Origin: Microbacterium sp. SORGH_AS_0428
Lineage (GTDB): Bacteria > Actinomycetota > Actinomycetes > Actinomycetales > Microbacteriaceae
DNA length: 64,000 bases
Direction: 5' to 3'
Assembly: GCF_031453615.1 (NCBI RefSeq)
Contig: NZ_JAVIZT010000001.1
Span: forward strand, 620,001-684,000
Shown: positions 10,522 to 19,957 of the stretch, piece after piece
Layout of the letters: the number at the start of each line of letters is the position of its first letter
Position numbering within the stretch: the first letter of the stretch is position 1
Notes under the pieces: model-generated
What the model was told of the DNA's origin: nothing
Database searches by the model: none
Seen by the model: the letters and a program-made list of their open reading frames with translations, nothing else
Program-made: the position numbers and the translations under genes

Positions 10522-10627
10522 GGGGACCTCGCATCCGTCGTGAGGCGGGGGTGTCCGGCGGCCGGGGGCGCCGCCTCACACATCGTTGAGTGTGCTCACA
10601 GCCTAGGGGACGGTAACGTAGGGAAGC

Positions 10628-11440
10628 GTGCACGTCCTTTCCGTCAGTTCCCTCAAAGGCGGCGTCGGCAAGACGACCGTGACACTCGGTCTCGCCTCGG
10701 CGGCCTTCGCGCGCGGCGTGCGGACCCTCGTCGTGGACCTCGACCCACAATCCGATGTCTCCACGGGCATGGACATCCAGGTCGCCGGCCGCCTCAACGT
10801 GGCCGACGTCCTCGCCAACCCCAAGGACAAGGTCGTCAAGCAGGCGATCACCTCCAGCGGCTGGACGAAGGTGCACCCGGGCACGATCGACGTCATGATC
10901 GGCAGCCCTTCCGCCATCAACTTCGACGGACCGCATCCCAGCGTGCGCGACGTGTGGAAGCTCGAGGAGGCCCTCGCCACGGTCGAGGCCGACTACGACC
11001 TCGTCCTCATCGACTGCGCGCCTTCCTTGAACGCGCTCACGCGCACCGCCTGGGCGGCGAGCGACCGCGTCGTCGTGATCACGGAGCCGGGTCTGTTCTC
11101 GGTCGCCGCCGCCGACCGCGCCCTCCGCGCGATCGAGGAGATCCGCCGCGGTCTGTCCCCGCGACTCCAGCCCCTGGGCATCGTCGTGAACCGCGTTCGG
11201 CCCCAGTCGATCGAGCACCAGTTCCGCATCAAGGAGCTACGCGACATGTTCGGTCCGCTCGTGCTCTCGCCCCAGCTGCCCGAGCGCACGTCGCTGCAGC
11301 AGGCGCAGGGTGCGGCGAAGCCCCTGCACATCTGGCCCGGAGATTCCGCTCAGGAGCTCGCGGCCGACTTCGACGCACTGCTGGACCGGATCATGCGCAC
11401 GGGGCGTATCGCGACTCCCGAGGACACGCCCGCGCAGTGA
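10628..11440 (+). CDS. ParA-family ATPase (orphan)
   Basis: A 270-residue P-loop ATPase with [10 protein letters not shown] at residues 8-17, the VVDLDPQ switch strand near 38 and LIDCAPS near 123. This is the standard ParA/Soj fold without an N-terminal DNA-binding extension. No parB or centromere-like repeat is adjacent, so it is not evidently a replicon partition pair. It more likely positions another cargo or acts in cell-cycle control. The GTG start follows TAACGT (10614-10619) by 8 nt, which fits a leaderless message. It ends at the terminator at 11451-11480. Confidence 0.88.
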   Translation: MHVLSVSSLKGGVGKTTVTLGLASAAFARGVRTLVVDLDPQSDVSTGMDIQVAGRLNVADVLANPKDKVVKQAITSSGWTKVHPGTIDVMIGSPSAINFDGPHPSVRDVWKLEEALATVEADYDLVLIDCAPSLNALTRTAWAASDRVVVITEPGLFSVAAADRALRAIEEIRRGLSPRLQPLGIVVNRVRPQSIEHQFRIKELRDMFGPLVLSPQLPERTSLQQAQGAAKPLHIWPGDSAQELAADFDALLDRIMRTGRIATPEDTPAQ

Positions 11441-11450
11441 CCGTCGTGTG

Positions 11451-11480
11451 AGCGCCGTCGACCGAGGGGTCGGCGGCGCT
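11451..11480. terminator. Hairpin terminator between parA and merR
   Basis: A 13-bp stem (11451-11463 with 11468-11480, one wobble pair) with a 4-nt GAGG loop, followed by TCTT on the plus strand. It sits between convergent genes. Confidence 0.75.
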
Positions 11481-11536
11481 TCTTGCGTGTCGCGCCGGGA
11501 CCAGCGCCGCTGCGCGCGGGCGGAGTCAGACGGACG

Positions 11537-12082
<546 letters not shown>

Positions 12083-12179
12083 GCGGGCGCCTCCTTCATG
12101 TGTCGGGTTACCTCCACGCTAGAGGAGGCCTCCCCGTCCGGCAATGACATCCGCCTCGAAGCTTCGGCGTGTCGCACCA

Positions 12180-12872
12180 TCATCCGTCGAGCCGTTCGAG
12201 CGAGGCGCGCACGAGCGCCTCGCGAACGTCGGCGATGCGCCTGGCGAGCTCCGGAGCCGTCTCCGCGGCACGGCCACGCGAGGCCGCGTCCGTGCGGCGG
12301 CGCAGCGGCGCGAGCGCCGACTCCACGAGCGAGACGTCACGATCGGCGCTCTGTTTCACCGCGCGCAGGTGTCGCGGTTCGATGCCGTGACGGTCGAGTG
12401 CGACGAGCGCACGCAGCATCGCGAGCGCCTGCTCGTCGTAGGTCTCGCCGCCGACGATGAGTCCCGTGCTCAGCGCGTCGTTGAGCAGCTGGGTCCCGGC
12501 CCCCGCCGTCCGCAACAGCTCGTCACGGCGGTATCGCCGGGCGGCAGGGACGATCGATCGCGGCACGCCGCCCGCGGGAGAGGCGGGGTCGCGCCCCGCA
12601 TCCAGGTCGTCGAGGTACTCGCGGATGACCACGAGAGGCAGGTAGTGGTCGCGCTGCAGGGTGAGCGCCAGGCGCAACCGCTCGAGGTCCTTCGGCGTGA
12701 ACTTGCGATAGCCGGTCTCGGTGCGTCGCGGTGTGACGATGCCCTGCACCTCGAGGAAGCGCAGCTTCGAGGAGGTCAGCGCCGGGAACTCGGGGGTCAG
12801 CCGCGCAAGCACCTGCCCGATGCTGAGCAGGCCCGTGGCCTCACTGCGGCCGCGGGCGGAGACCGCCGCCAT
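12180..12872 (-). CDS. ftsR: FtsR-like MerR-family regulator
   Basis: A 230-residue MerR-type regulator with an N-terminal HTH (LLSIGQVLARL, then LTSSKLRFLEVQGIVTPRRTETGYRKF, residues ~15-60). This is the hallmark of the Rv1828/FtsR family, whose corynebacterial member activates ftsZ. It overlaps the GarA gene by one base and is probably co-transcribed with it. The second MerR gene follows 97 bp downstream. The role in cell-division gene control is inferred from the family. Confidence 0.85.
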   Translation of the reverse strand: MAAVSARGRSEATGLLSIGQVLARLTPEFPALTSSKLRFLEVQGIVTPRRTETGYRKFTPKDLERLRLALTLQRDHYLPLVVIREYLDDLDAGRDPASPAGGVPRSIVPAARRYRRDELLRTAGAGTQLLNDALSTGLIVGGETYDEQALAMLRALVALDRHGIEPRHLRAVKQSADRDVSLVESALAPLRRRTDAASRGRAAETAPELARRIADVREALVRASLERLDG

Positions 12873-13360
12873 CAGCCTTCGACTGCCGGAAGGTCGGCGG
12901 GCGAGACGAAGAAGTTGAGGCGGAACTTGCCGATGCGCACCTCGGCGCCGTTGCTGAGCGTGTCGCGATCGACGCGCTCGCCGTTGACGTAGGTGCCGTT
13001 GAGCGACCGCTGGTCGACGATCTCGAAGGCACGTCCGACGCGGGTGATCTCGGCGTGACGGCGCGAGACGGTGACGTCATCGAAGAAGATGTCGGCGTCC
13101 GGATGCCGGCCGACGGTCGTGACGTCGGTGTCGAGCAGGTAGCGGGCTCCCGCCGTCGGACCGGAACGCACGATGAACAGAGCGGCACCCGAGGGAAGCG
13201 CCTCGATCGCCTCGAGCTCGGGTTCGCTCAGCTCGCTGCCGAACGGCACGAACGACAGGTCCGAGTCGTGCCCGAAGGTCTGCGTGGTGTCGTGCGCCGG
13301 AACGGCTCGGTCGCTTTCGCGACGGATGCTGTCCGGGCGGGGCCTGTACTGCTCGTCCAC
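12872..13360 (-). CDS. garA: FHA-domain protein, GarA/OdhI type
   Basis: A 162-residue phosphopeptide-binding protein. The C-terminal FHA domain (residues ~78-155) has TVGRHPDADIFFDD, VSRRHAEI and LNGTYVNG, the conserved Arg, Ser/His and Asn contacts. The N-terminal DTTQTF segment (~residues 24-29) corresponds to the paired-threonine site phosphorylated by Ser/Thr kinases in GarA and OdhI. That modification makes the FHA domain bind intramolecularly and releases 2-oxoglutarate dehydrogenase and glutamate-metabolism targets. GTG start preceded by GGAGGAGG. First gene of the garA-ftsR unit. Confidence 0.9.
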   Translation of the reverse strand: MDEQYRPRPDSIRRESDRAVPAHDTTQTFGHDSDLSFVPFGSELSEPELEAIEALPSGAALFIVRSGPTAGARYLLDTDVTTVGRHPDADIFFDDVTVSRRHAEITRVGRAFEIVDQRSLNGTYVNGERVDRDTLSNGAEVRIGKFRLNFFVSPADLPAVEG

Positions 13361-13508
13361 GTCGTCCTCCTCCCACCCAGCCTAACCGATCGGACCCTCT
13401 GCCCGACATCGCCGAGAGAAGCGGATTCTGCGCGCGGCATGCATCGGCCGCATCGTGCGTCCCGCCACGCACAGCCGGTCGAAAGCACGCGGCGTTAGGC
13501 TCGTCGCC

Positions 13509-14174
13509 GTGACTTCCCAGACCTCTCGCCGCCGTCCCGTGCGCGCACTCGTCGCCGCCCTCGCCACGCTTCTGATCGCTTCCGGCGGCGTGCTGTTGGG
13601 CACAGCGCCCGCGTTCGCCCACGACGAGCTCGTCTCCTCGGACCCCGCGTCGGGCTCCACGGTCGACGCGCTGCCCGCCGCACTCACCCTCACTTTCAGC
13701 GGGGACCTGCTCTCCGACGCGTCCACCACCGTCGTCCAGGTCACGGATGCCGCCGGCACGTCTTTGGCAGACGGGTCACCGACCGTCAGCGCCAACGTCG
13801 TCACCCAGCCGCTGACCGGTTCGGCCAGCGGCGACGTCTCCGTCGCGTGGCGTGTCGTCTCCAGCGACGGTCATCCGATCGCCGGCGAGTTCGCGTTCAC
13901 CTCGAACGAGGCCCCGACGGCGACCCCGACCCCGACCGAGACCGCCGCCGCGACGCCGGAGACCACCGCCACGCCCGAGCCCGAGATGACCGCCCTCACC
14001 ACGCCGGCCCCCACCTCCGACCAGTCCGCGCCGATCTGGCCCTGGGTCGTGGGAGCCGTCGTCGTGCTCATCGCGATCGGCCTCGTGGTGTGGCTTCTGG
14101 GTGCCAGGGCACGCCAGCAGAAGCAGGCCGCGAGCGAGCGGACGGCAGGCCGTTCGAACTCCTCCGAGCGATAG
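13509..14174 (+). CDS. Secreted, membrane-anchored CopC-domain copper-binding protein
   Basis: With the GTG start at 13509 this is a 221-residue protein. It has a signal peptide ending AFA before a mature N-terminal HDEL, so the new N-terminal His is the Cu(II) ligand typical of CopC. The second ligand motif SSDGHPIAGEF is present. The order is signal peptide (1-37), CopC domain (~38-140), a Thr/Pro/Ala-rich linker and one membrane helix near the C-terminus with a basic tail. The start was chosen because TAGGCT (13496-13501) lies 7 nt upstream and the signal peptide then begins properly. The role is likely periplasmic-side copper binding or delivery. No CopD or Cox17-like partner is adjacent. 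Confidence 0.85.
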   Translation: MTSQTSRRRPVRALVAALATLLIASGGVLLGTAPAFAHDELVSSDPASGSTVDALPAALTLTFSGDLLSDASTTVVQVTDAAGTSLADGSPTVSANVVTQPLTGSASGDVSVAWRVVSSDGHPIAGEFAFTSNEAPTATPTPTETAAATPETTATPEPEMTALTTPAPTSDQSAPIWPWVVGAVVVLIAIGLVVWLLGARARQQKQAASERTAGRSNSSER

Positions 14175-14183
14175 GCTTGACCC

Positions 14184-15584
14184 ATGCCTCATTACGACGT
14201 CGTCATCCTCGGCGCGGGCCCCGGCGGGTACGTCGCGGCCGTGCGCAGCGCACAGCTCGGCCTCTCCACCGCCGTCATCGAAGAGAAGTACTGGGGTGGT
14301 GTGTGCCTCAACGTCGGCTGCATCCCCTCCAAGGCGCTTCTCAAGAACGCGGAGCTCGCCCACACCTTCGCCCACAAGGCCAAGCTGTTCGGCATCACCG
14401 GCGAGGTGAACTTCGACTACGGCGTGGCGTTCGACCGCAGCCGTGACGTGGCGGAGGGCCGCGTCAAGGGCATCCACTACCTGATGAAGAAGAACAAGGT
14501 CACCGAGTACGACGGCCGCGGGACCTTCGTCGACGACCACTCCATCGACGTCGCGAAGAGCGACGGCTCGACCGAGCGCGTCACCTTCGACAACGTCATC
14601 ATCGCCACGGGCTCGACGGTGCGTCTGCTTCCTGGTGTGACCCTCAGCGAGAACGTCGTGACCTACGAGGAGCAGATCCTCTCCCGCGAGCTCCCGTCCT
14701 CGATCGTCATCGTCGGTGCCGGCGCGATCGGCATGGAGTTCGCGTACGTCATGTCGAACTACGGCGTGAAGGTCACGATCATCGAGTTCCTCGACCGCGC
14801 GCTTCCCAACGAGGACGCCGACGTGTCGAAGGAGATCCAGAAGCAGTACCGCAACTACGGCATCGACATCCTGACCTCCACCAAGGTCGAGTCGGTCGTC
14901 GACTCCGGCGACAAGGTCACCGTGACCTACACCGACAACAAGAGCGGTGCGCAGAGCTCGATCGAGTCCGACAAGGTGCTCATGTCGATCGGCTTCGCCC
15001 CGCGCGTCGAGGGCTTCGGCCTCGAGAAGACCGGGGTCGCCCTCACCGACCGCGGTGCCATCGCGATCGACGACTACATGCGCACGAACGTGCCGCACGT
15101 CTACGCCATCGGCGACGTCACCGCCAAGCTGCAGCTCGCCCACGTCGCCGAGGCGCAGGGTGTCGTCGCGGCCGAGACGATCGGCAAGGCGGAGACCATG
15201 GCGCTCGGCGACTACCGGATGATGCCCCGCGCGACGTTCTGCTCGCCGCAGGTCGCCTCCTTCGGCCTCACCGAGGCGCAGGCGCGCGAGACCGGTCGCG
15301 AGATCAAGGTCGCGACCTTCCCGTTCATGGCCAACGGCAAGGCGCACGGACTCGGTGAGCCCGTCGGCTTCGTCAAGCTGATCGCCGATGCGGAGCACCT
15401 CGAACTGCTCGGCGGCCACATGATCGGACCGGACGTGTCGGAGCTGCTGCCCGAGCTGACGCTGGCCCAGAAGTGGGACCTCACCGCACTCGAGCTGGCG
15501 CGCAACGTGCACACGCACCCGACGCTGTCCGAGGCGCTGCAGGAGGCCTTCCACGGCCTCGCGGGCCACATGATCAACTTCTGA
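14184..15584 (+). CDS. lpdA: Dihydrolipoyl dehydrogenase (E3)
   Basis: A 466-residue flavoprotein disulfide reductase, the E3 subunit of pyruvate and 2-oxoglutarate dehydrogenases. It has the N-terminal FAD motif [10 protein letters not shown], the redox disulfide [13 protein letters not shown] (Cys pair near residues 40 and 45), the NAD motif [11 protein letters not shown] and the C-terminal HTHPTLSE catalytic His/Glu. A TAGGCT box at 14172-14177 overlaps the copC stop and lies 6 nt before ATG, suggesting its own leaderless transcript. No E1 or E2 gene is adjacent. The gene ends at a 24-bp-arm terminator. Confidence 0.96.
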   Translation: MPHYDVVILGAGPGGYVAAVRSAQLGLSTAVIEEKYWGGVCLNVGCIPSKALLKNAELAHTFAHKAKLFGITGEVNFDYGVAFDRSRDVAEGRVKGIHYLMKKNKVTEYDGRGTFVDDHSIDVAKSDGSTERVTFDNVIIATGSTVRLLPGVTLSENVVTYEEQILSRELPSSIVIVGAGAIGMEFAYVMSNYGVKVTIIEFLDRALPNEDADVSKEIQKQYRNYGIDILTSTKVESVVDSGDKVTVTYTDNKSGAQSSIESDKVLMSIGFAPRVEGFGLEKTGVALTDRGAIAIDDYMRTNVPHVYAIGDVTAKLQLAHVAEAQGVVAAETIGKAETMALGDYRMMPRATFCSPQVASFGLTEAQARETGREIKVATFPFMANGKAHGLGEPVGFVKLIADAEHLELLGGHMIGPDVSELLPELTLAQKWDLTALELARNVHTHPTLSEALQEAFHGLAGHMINF

Positions 15585-15590
15585 TCCTCA

Positions 15591-15642
15591 CATCGAACGC
15601 AGAAGGCGCCCTCCGCGAGGAGGGCGCCTTCTGCGTTCGATG
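15591..15642. terminator. Bidirectional terminator between lpdA and CYTH gene
   Basis: A perfect 24-bp inverted repeat (15591-15614 with 15619-15642) with a GCGA tetraloop between convergent genes. It is the longest perfect hairpin in the window. Confidence 0.88.
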
Positions 15643-15644
15643 AT

Positions 15645-16271
15645 TCAGCGCCCGAGGGCGCGCCCGAGCTTGGAATCGGATGCGGACACCGTGCCGCCCG
15701 CGGCGGTGACGAGCGCGTCGGCGGCGGCGAAGAACGTCGCCCGCCAGGCGGGATCGGCAGGAGCAGCCGGCCCGAGCTCCACCTCCCATTCCCGCCACGC
15801 CCTCTCGGCGCCCGTCGCGGCCTCGCTCGCGCGCACGCGATCGTCCACGACCTCCGCGACGACACCGCCGTCGGCGTCGCGAAGCAGGTACGCCGTGCGA
15901 CTGTTGCGGATGCGGGCGATCTGCACGAAGGGGCCGGAGGCCCAGTTCGCGACCGCATCCGCGACCGCATCCGGCACGACCAGCTGGTCGTCCGCGATCG
16001 GCCAGCCCCATTCATGGCGCCCTTCGGGCGCGCTCGACTTCACGTGCCAGCCCGCATCGTGACCGCCTGTGCGGCGGCGGATGGCCACCTTCGCACGCGC
16101 GAGGTCGAGCGCCGGCGTATCGAAGTACCTGGCGTCGAGGTCACGCTGCTGCGCGGCGTCGACGCTCGCCACATCGGGCAGGGTCGACCAGTCGGGCAGC
16201 GGCGTGTCCGCCCCGGCGTCGTAGGTGCGCTCGATCTCGACCGAGCGGGTCGGCTCCTGGGGTGCGCTCAC
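15645..16271 (-). CDS. CYTH-domain protein (triphosphate tunnel metalloenzyme-like)
   Basis: A 208-residue protein with the N-terminal VEIERTYD (ExExK-type) signature and alternating charged strands such as DARYFDTPALDLARAKVAIRRRTGG. This fits the CYTH fold that binds triphosphates and divalent cations. Family members include thiamine triphosphatases, class IV adenylate cyclases and inorganic triphosphatases, and I cannot choose among them from sequence. It lacks a CHAD domain. Its start overlaps the upstream 72-residue gene by 4 bp. Confidence 0.85.
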   Translation of the reverse strand: MSAPQEPTRSVEIERTYDAGADTPLPDWSTLPDVASVDAAQQRDLDARYFDTPALDLARAKVAIRRRTGGHDAGWHVKSSAPEGRHEWGWPIADDQLVVPDAVADAVANWASGPFVQIARIRNSRTAYLLRDADGGVVAEVVDDRVRASEAATGAERAWREWEVELGPAAPADPAWRATFFAAADALVTAAGGTVSASDSKLGRALGR

Positions 16272-16486
16272 TCGTTGCGGTCTTCTTCGTCGGGATTGAC
16301 CGGTTCGGTCGTCTCGACGAAGGCGAAGACCTCCTGCTGCGGCCCGTCGGCGTCTGCGTCGGCCGCCTGGCGCTGGTAGACCAGCTGCCCTTCGCCGTAG
16401 GGAACGATGAGCGCGTCGTCGACGCCTTCTTCCAGAGGGATGACCTGCCCGTCGAGGGGGCCTCCGGTCAGTCGTGCGATAGCCAT
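16268..16486 (-). CDS. Hypothetical 72-residue protein
   Basis: A small acidic protein (MAIARLTGGPLDGQ... ending in an Asp/Glu-rich tail). The ATG at 16486 is preceded 7 nt upstream by TAGGCT (16494-16499), indicating a leaderless start, and its end overlaps the CYTH gene by 4 bp, so it is a genuine first cistron. The GGPLDGQ opening is seen in other short actinobacterial proteins of unknown function. No motif assigns a role. Confidence 0.7.
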   Translation of the reverse strand: MAIARLTGGPLDGQVIPLEEGVDDALIVPYGEGQLVYQRQAADADADGPQQEVFAFVETTEPVNPDEEDRNE

Positions 16487-16552
16487 GGCGCCCAGCCTAG
16501 ACCTCGCGAAGACGCCGCCCACCCGCCGCGCACGGTGGCCTAGAATCCCGAC

Positions 16553-17284
16553 GTGAGACCCTTCGTCCTGCTGGCGACGCGGGCCGAGGACGGTCCCGCC
16601 GACGAGGAGTACGCGCTCATGCTCCGGCACTCCGGCCTCACCCCCGCCCAACTTCGACGGGTGCGCCTCGAGGCGGAGCCGATGCCTCGCCTCGACCTCG
16701 ACGAGCTCTCGGGCATCATCGTCGGCGGCGGGCCCTTCAATGCCTCGGACCCGCCGGAGCGGAAGTCGTCGGTGCAGCTGCGGGTGGAACGCGAGATGTC
16801 GTCCCTCCTCGATGATGTCGTCGCCCGCGATGTGCCGTTCCTGGGCGCCTGCTACGGTGTCGGGACCCTCGGGGCGCATCAGGGCGCGACGATCGATCGC
16901 ACGTACTCCGAGCCGATCTCCGTCGTTCCCGTCTCCCTCACCGCTGCGGGCCGCGCCGATCCCCTCTTCGCGGGGATGCCCGACACTTTCGGGGCGTTCG
17001 TCGGCCATAAGGAGGCTGTGCGCCACCTCCCCGAGCATGTGACGCTGCTGGCCGCCTCGCCCACGTGTCCGGTGCAGGCTTTCCGCGTCGGATCCAACGT
17101 CTACGCGACGCAGTTCCATCCGGAACTCGATGTCGCGGGCATCTCGACGCGTATCCGCGCCTACGCCGGCTACGGCTACTTCGCCGACGGCGAGCTCGAC
17201 GCCACCCTCGCCGCCGTGCGGCGAGCCCCTGTCACGCACCCGTCGCGCATGCTGAGGACCTTCGCCGAGCGCTACGCGCGCTGA
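16553..17284 (+). CDS. Glutamine amidotransferase class I (GMP synthase-like)
   Basis: A 243-residue stand-alone type 1 amidotransferase domain that would hydrolyse glutamine and pass ammonia to a partner, or act as a gamma-glutamyl hydrolase-like enzyme. The nucleophile elbow GACYG has Cys near residue 100, and the His/Glu pair lies in QFHPE near residue 194. The IIVGGGPFN oxyanion strand is present. The GTG start follows TAGAAT (16541-16546) by 6 nt. It is divergent from the 72-residue gene and its end overlaps the convergent BrkB gene by 13 bp. Confidence 0.87.
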   Translation: MRPFVLLATRAEDGPADEEYALMLRHSGLTPAQLRRVRLEAEPMPRLDLDELSGIIVGGGPFNASDPPERKSSVQLRVEREMSSLLDDVVARDVPFLGACYGVGTLGAHQGATIDRTYSEPISVVPVSLTAAGRADPLFAGMPDTFGAFVGHKEAVRHLPEHVTLLAASPTCPVQAFRVGSNVYATQFHPELDVAGISTRIRAYAGYGYFADGELDATLAAVRRAPVTHPSRMLRTFAERYAR

Positions 17285-18321
17285 GCCTTCTCGAGGACCT
17301 TGTCCTGCTCCGCCTGGACGGCGGCCTGGGCGCGCTGAAGTTCGTCGGCCGCGATACGCACCGCATCCTCGGCTCGCTGACGTCGGCGCTCGGCGAAGGT
17401 GGACGCTCCGAAACGCTCCCGCATCCGGTCATCCGCCTCGCGTGTGATGGTGACGATGACCGAGGCGGAGATCAACATCACCTGCGCGGACAGATTCACC
17501 CACAGCAGCAAGGCGACGATCGACGCGAACGATGCCAGCAGGGGGTTCGAGCTCGCTCCGCCGACGAACAGCCCCGACAGCTCCTGCAGCACGGTCAGGC
17601 CGGCACCGCCCACGGCCGCGCCCGACAGCAGGGCGCGACGCGGCGCCTTGACCCCCGACATCGTCCAGAACATCAGCAGGACCACGAGCGCATCGAGCAC
17701 GAAGACGACCAGCACTCCGACGGTGCGGGTGCCGAGCTGCGCGGCGGTGGAGTCCTCCGCGACCCCGAGCCACGACAGCACCGTCGTCACCGACAGCGAC
17801 CCGACGAAGGTGGCAGCGGCCGACAGCACGAGCAGGAGGGCGATCGCGACGGCGAGCCCGAGGTTGCGCAGGAGCACCCAGAGGAAGAACACGTCCTCGC
17901 CCGAGGTGTCGGCGATCGTGCGCACGGCCATCCGCAGGGATCCGATCGCACCGATCGAGGCTCCGACCAGACCGACGAGCGAGATCACGCCCGCGATCGT
18001 GAGACCGGCGGGCGCATCGATCTCCGACAGATCGATCAGTCCGTCCCCGTCGGTTCCGACGAGTCCCGGAACCGCGGAGTTCACCGCATCCGCGAGGGAG
18101 CTCAGGGCGGCGGGGTTGCCCGCCAGCCACATCGCTGCGAGGGAGAAGCCGAGCAGCACGGCGGCGAAGATGCTGAACAACGCGCGATAGGTGACGCTGT
18201 CGGCGAGCTGCGCACCGCGGCGCTCGCTGTAGCGCAGGAAGGCGCGGACCAGAGTCCTGCGCAACGCCCAGGCTGTCGCACGGGCCAGGAGCGGCTGCGG
18301 GGAGGCGGAAGTGCTGCTCAT
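17272..18321 (-). CDS. YihY/BrkB-family inner membrane protein
   Basis: A 349-residue integral membrane protein with about six hydrophobic helices between residues ~40 and 280 and a charged, Arg/Glu-rich C-terminal coil. The family was once called RNase BN, but that assignment was wrong, and its function remains poorly defined. TAGCCT lies 6 nt upstream of the ATG, so a leaderless transcript is likely. The 3' end overlaps the convergent amidotransferase gene by 13 bp. Confidence 0.85.
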   Translation of the reverse strand: MSSTSASPQPLLARATAWALRRTLVRAFLRYSERRGAQLADSVTYRALFSIFAAVLLGFSLAAMWLAGNPAALSSLADAVNSAVPGLVGTDGDGLIDLSEIDAPAGLTIAGVISLVGLVGASIGAIGSLRMAVRTIADTSGEDVFFLWVLLRNLGLAVAIALLLVLSAAATFVGSLSVTTVLSWLGVAEDSTAAQLGTRTVGVLVVFVLDALVVLLMFWTMSGVKAPRRALLSGAAVGGAGLTVLQELSGLFVGGASSNPLLASFASIVALLLWVNLSAQVMLISASVIVTITREADDRMRERFGASTFAERRRQRAEDAVRIAADELQRAQAAVQAEQDKVLEKAQRA

Positions 18322-18382
18322 CGCGCCAGGCTAGCGTCCGCGCAGCTCAGCGCCGCTCGGTTGACAGGGGTCGCGCGCGTGC

Positions 18383-18862
18383 TTAGGCCAGGGCGATGAG
18401 GCCGATGACGGTCCAGGCGCCGAGCAGCATCCACGGGCCGAAGGGGATGCGGGTGCGGCGGCTGCCTCGGCGCGAGAGCAGCAGCCCGACGCTGAAGAGG
18501 CCTCCGAGCAGAAACCCGGCGAACAGTCCCAGCAGCAGCGCATCCCATCCGAGATACCCGAGCGCGATTCCGAGCAGGCCCGCGAGCTTCACATCGCCGC
18601 CGCCCATCCCGCGAGGCTGCACGAGGCGCAGCAGGAGATAGAAGACGAAGGCGATCGCGCCGCCCGCGACCGCCTGCAGGAACGGGACCATGTCTGCGCG
18701 CCCGATGGAGGCGAGAGCCAGAGCCGCGAGGAGGAACGGATACGCCGGAAGCACGAGCGCGTTCGGAAGCCGGTGCGTGCGCACATCGATCACCGCGAGC
18801 ACGACGCTCAGGATCGCGAGAGTGCCATAGGCGACCAGGAGTGCGAGCCCGGCGGGGTCCAT
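18383..18862 (-). CDS. Prepilin peptidase, A24 family (minimal form)
   Basis: A 159-residue polytopic aspartyl peptidase. Both catalytic Asp motifs are visible: VIDVRTHRLPN near residue 25 and GMGGGDVKLAGLLG near residue 86. The N-terminal Cys-rich methyltransferase domain of long PilD-type enzymes is absent, as in TadV/CpaA-like forms. No pilin or tad genes are close by. It is the last gene of a compact minus-strand operon (aldo/keto reductase, DUF2809, glycosyltransferase, DUF1905, this gene), one base after the DUF1905 stop. Confidence 0.87.
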   Translation of the reverse strand: MDPAGLALLVAYGTLAILSVVLAVIDVRTHRLPNALVLPAYPFLLAALALASIGRADMVPFLQAVAGGAIAFVFYLLLRLVQPRGMGGGDVKLAGLLGIALGYLGWDALLLGLFAGFLLGGLFSVGLLLSRRGSRRTRIPFGPWMLLGAWTVIGLIALA

Positions 18863-18863
18863 C

Positions 18864-19163
18864 TCACGCGTCCAGGACCGTCAATTCGACCGTGATGTCG
18901 TCGCCCTCACCCGCGGCGGCGGCTCGGCGCACTGCGCGCTTGACCGGCAGGTGATAGGTGCCGCTGGTCGCATCCGGAAAGATCGACGTACGCCAGGACA
19001 CACCGGAGACCTCGACCGCAACCCTCACCGCCCCGAACCCGCTCGGCGGACGCGGCACCTCGCGGATCATCTCGCTCGCGTCGAGCGGCAGCGCGACGAA
19101 GAACCACTCGGCGTCGCGGCGCGCCTCCCACCGGAACAGCGGCGCCCGGAACGTGAAGTGCAT
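18864..19163 (-). CDS. DUF1905-domain protein
   Basis: A 99-residue protein matching the DUF1905 pattern (EWFFVALPLDAS, GFGAVRVAVEVSGVSWRTSIFP, YHLPVKRAVR). DUF1905 is a small beta-barrel of unknown function. Its start overlaps the last base of the glycosyltransferase stop codon (TGATG). A TACGCT box 6 nt upstream, inside the glycosyltransferase gene, could provide a second internal promoter. Confidence 0.82.
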   Translation of the reverse strand: MHFTFRAPLFRWEARRDAEWFFVALPLDASEMIREVPRPPSGFGAVRVAVEVSGVSWRTSIFPDATSGTYHLPVKRAVRRAAAAGEGDDITVELTVLDA

Positions 19164-19957
19164 CAGCCCAGCGTAGGACCCGAGCCTCTCGCATCGGCGC
19201 CTTTCCCCAGGCGTCGCGAGCGCACCGGCGGGCGGACCGCCGCGCGGAACCGACCGCGCGGCCAGCTCGCGGTGAAGGTGGTGAGCACCTTCCCCAGCCG
19301 CTCCGCCAGCCCACCGAGACGCACGAGAGGACGCGACGAGACGGGCATGCGCAGCTGCCGATCCCAGCGCACGCCGTCGGAGCGGCGGAGGTGGATCGTC
19401 AGGTCCAGGTCGTCGTGAACGCGCGGATCGTCGCGGCGGACCTGATCGCGCACGCGCGCCCAGAGCTCGGCGCGCATCGCGAAGTTGGAACCGAACACCA
19501 GGGGGATGCCGAGCCAGAGGTTGACCCAGAAGCGCCCCCCGCCGATGTACCAGTGCTCGCCGAGGTAGTGCACGAGACGAGTGGACCCGTAGAACTCGGC
19601 GCCGCCCGTGAGCACACCCAGCTCCGCGTCGGCAGCGAAGGCGCGGTCGATGCGCAGCAGCCAGTCCGGATGGGGGCGCGAGTCCGCATCCAGCCGCGCG
19701 ATCACGTCGGCATCGCTAGAGGCGGCGTCGTAGCCTGCGGCGGCGGCCGGCCAGATCCCGACGACGCTCTCCACGATGACCTCGACGCCCGCGGCGCGCG
19801 CGACCGCCGCAGAGTCGTCGCTGCTCGCGTTGTCGACGACGATGATCCGGTCTGCCCGTCGCTGCTGTCGGGCGAGCGCGTCCAGACACGCCACGAGCAT
19901 CTCGGCGTCGTCGCGGCACGGAATGACCACAGCGATCCGCGTCCCCATACCCGTCAT
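19163..19957 (-). CDS. Glycosyltransferase family 2
   Basis: A 264-residue GT-A enzyme with the nucleotide-sugar strand VVIPCRDDAEML (residues ~10-21), the VVDNASSDDS motif and the metal-binding ARLDADSRP (DxD) near residue 90. There is no clear transmembrane anchor. The acceptor and donor are not predictable. Its start overlaps the DUF2809 stop by 4 bp. An in-frame ATG three codons later is an alternative start. Confidence 0.87.
   Translation of the reverse strand: MTGMGTRIAVVIPCRDDAEMLVACLDALARQQRRADRIIVVDNASSDDSAAVARAAGVEVIVESVVGIWPAAAAGYDAASSDADVIARLDADSRPHPDWLLRIDRAFAADAELGVLTGGAEFYGSTRLVHYLGEHWYIGGGRFWVNLWLGIPLVFGSNFAMRAELWARVRDQVRRDDPRVHDDLDLTIHLRRSDGVRWDRQLRMPVSSRPLVRLGGLAERLGKVLTTFTASWPRGRFRAAVRPPVRSRRLGKGADARGSGPTLG

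Noticed and set aside
8038..11218. Long open frames on both strands opposite or across pyruvate carboxylase
   Set aside because: Pyruvate carboxylase has all its domains in one frame. The others are Arg/Gly-rich shadows without start signals.
10628..11440. Plasmid or integrated-replicon partition system at the orphan ParA
   Set aside because: There is no parB, no repeated centromere-like sites and no replication gene nearby. The neighbours are core chromosomal genes.
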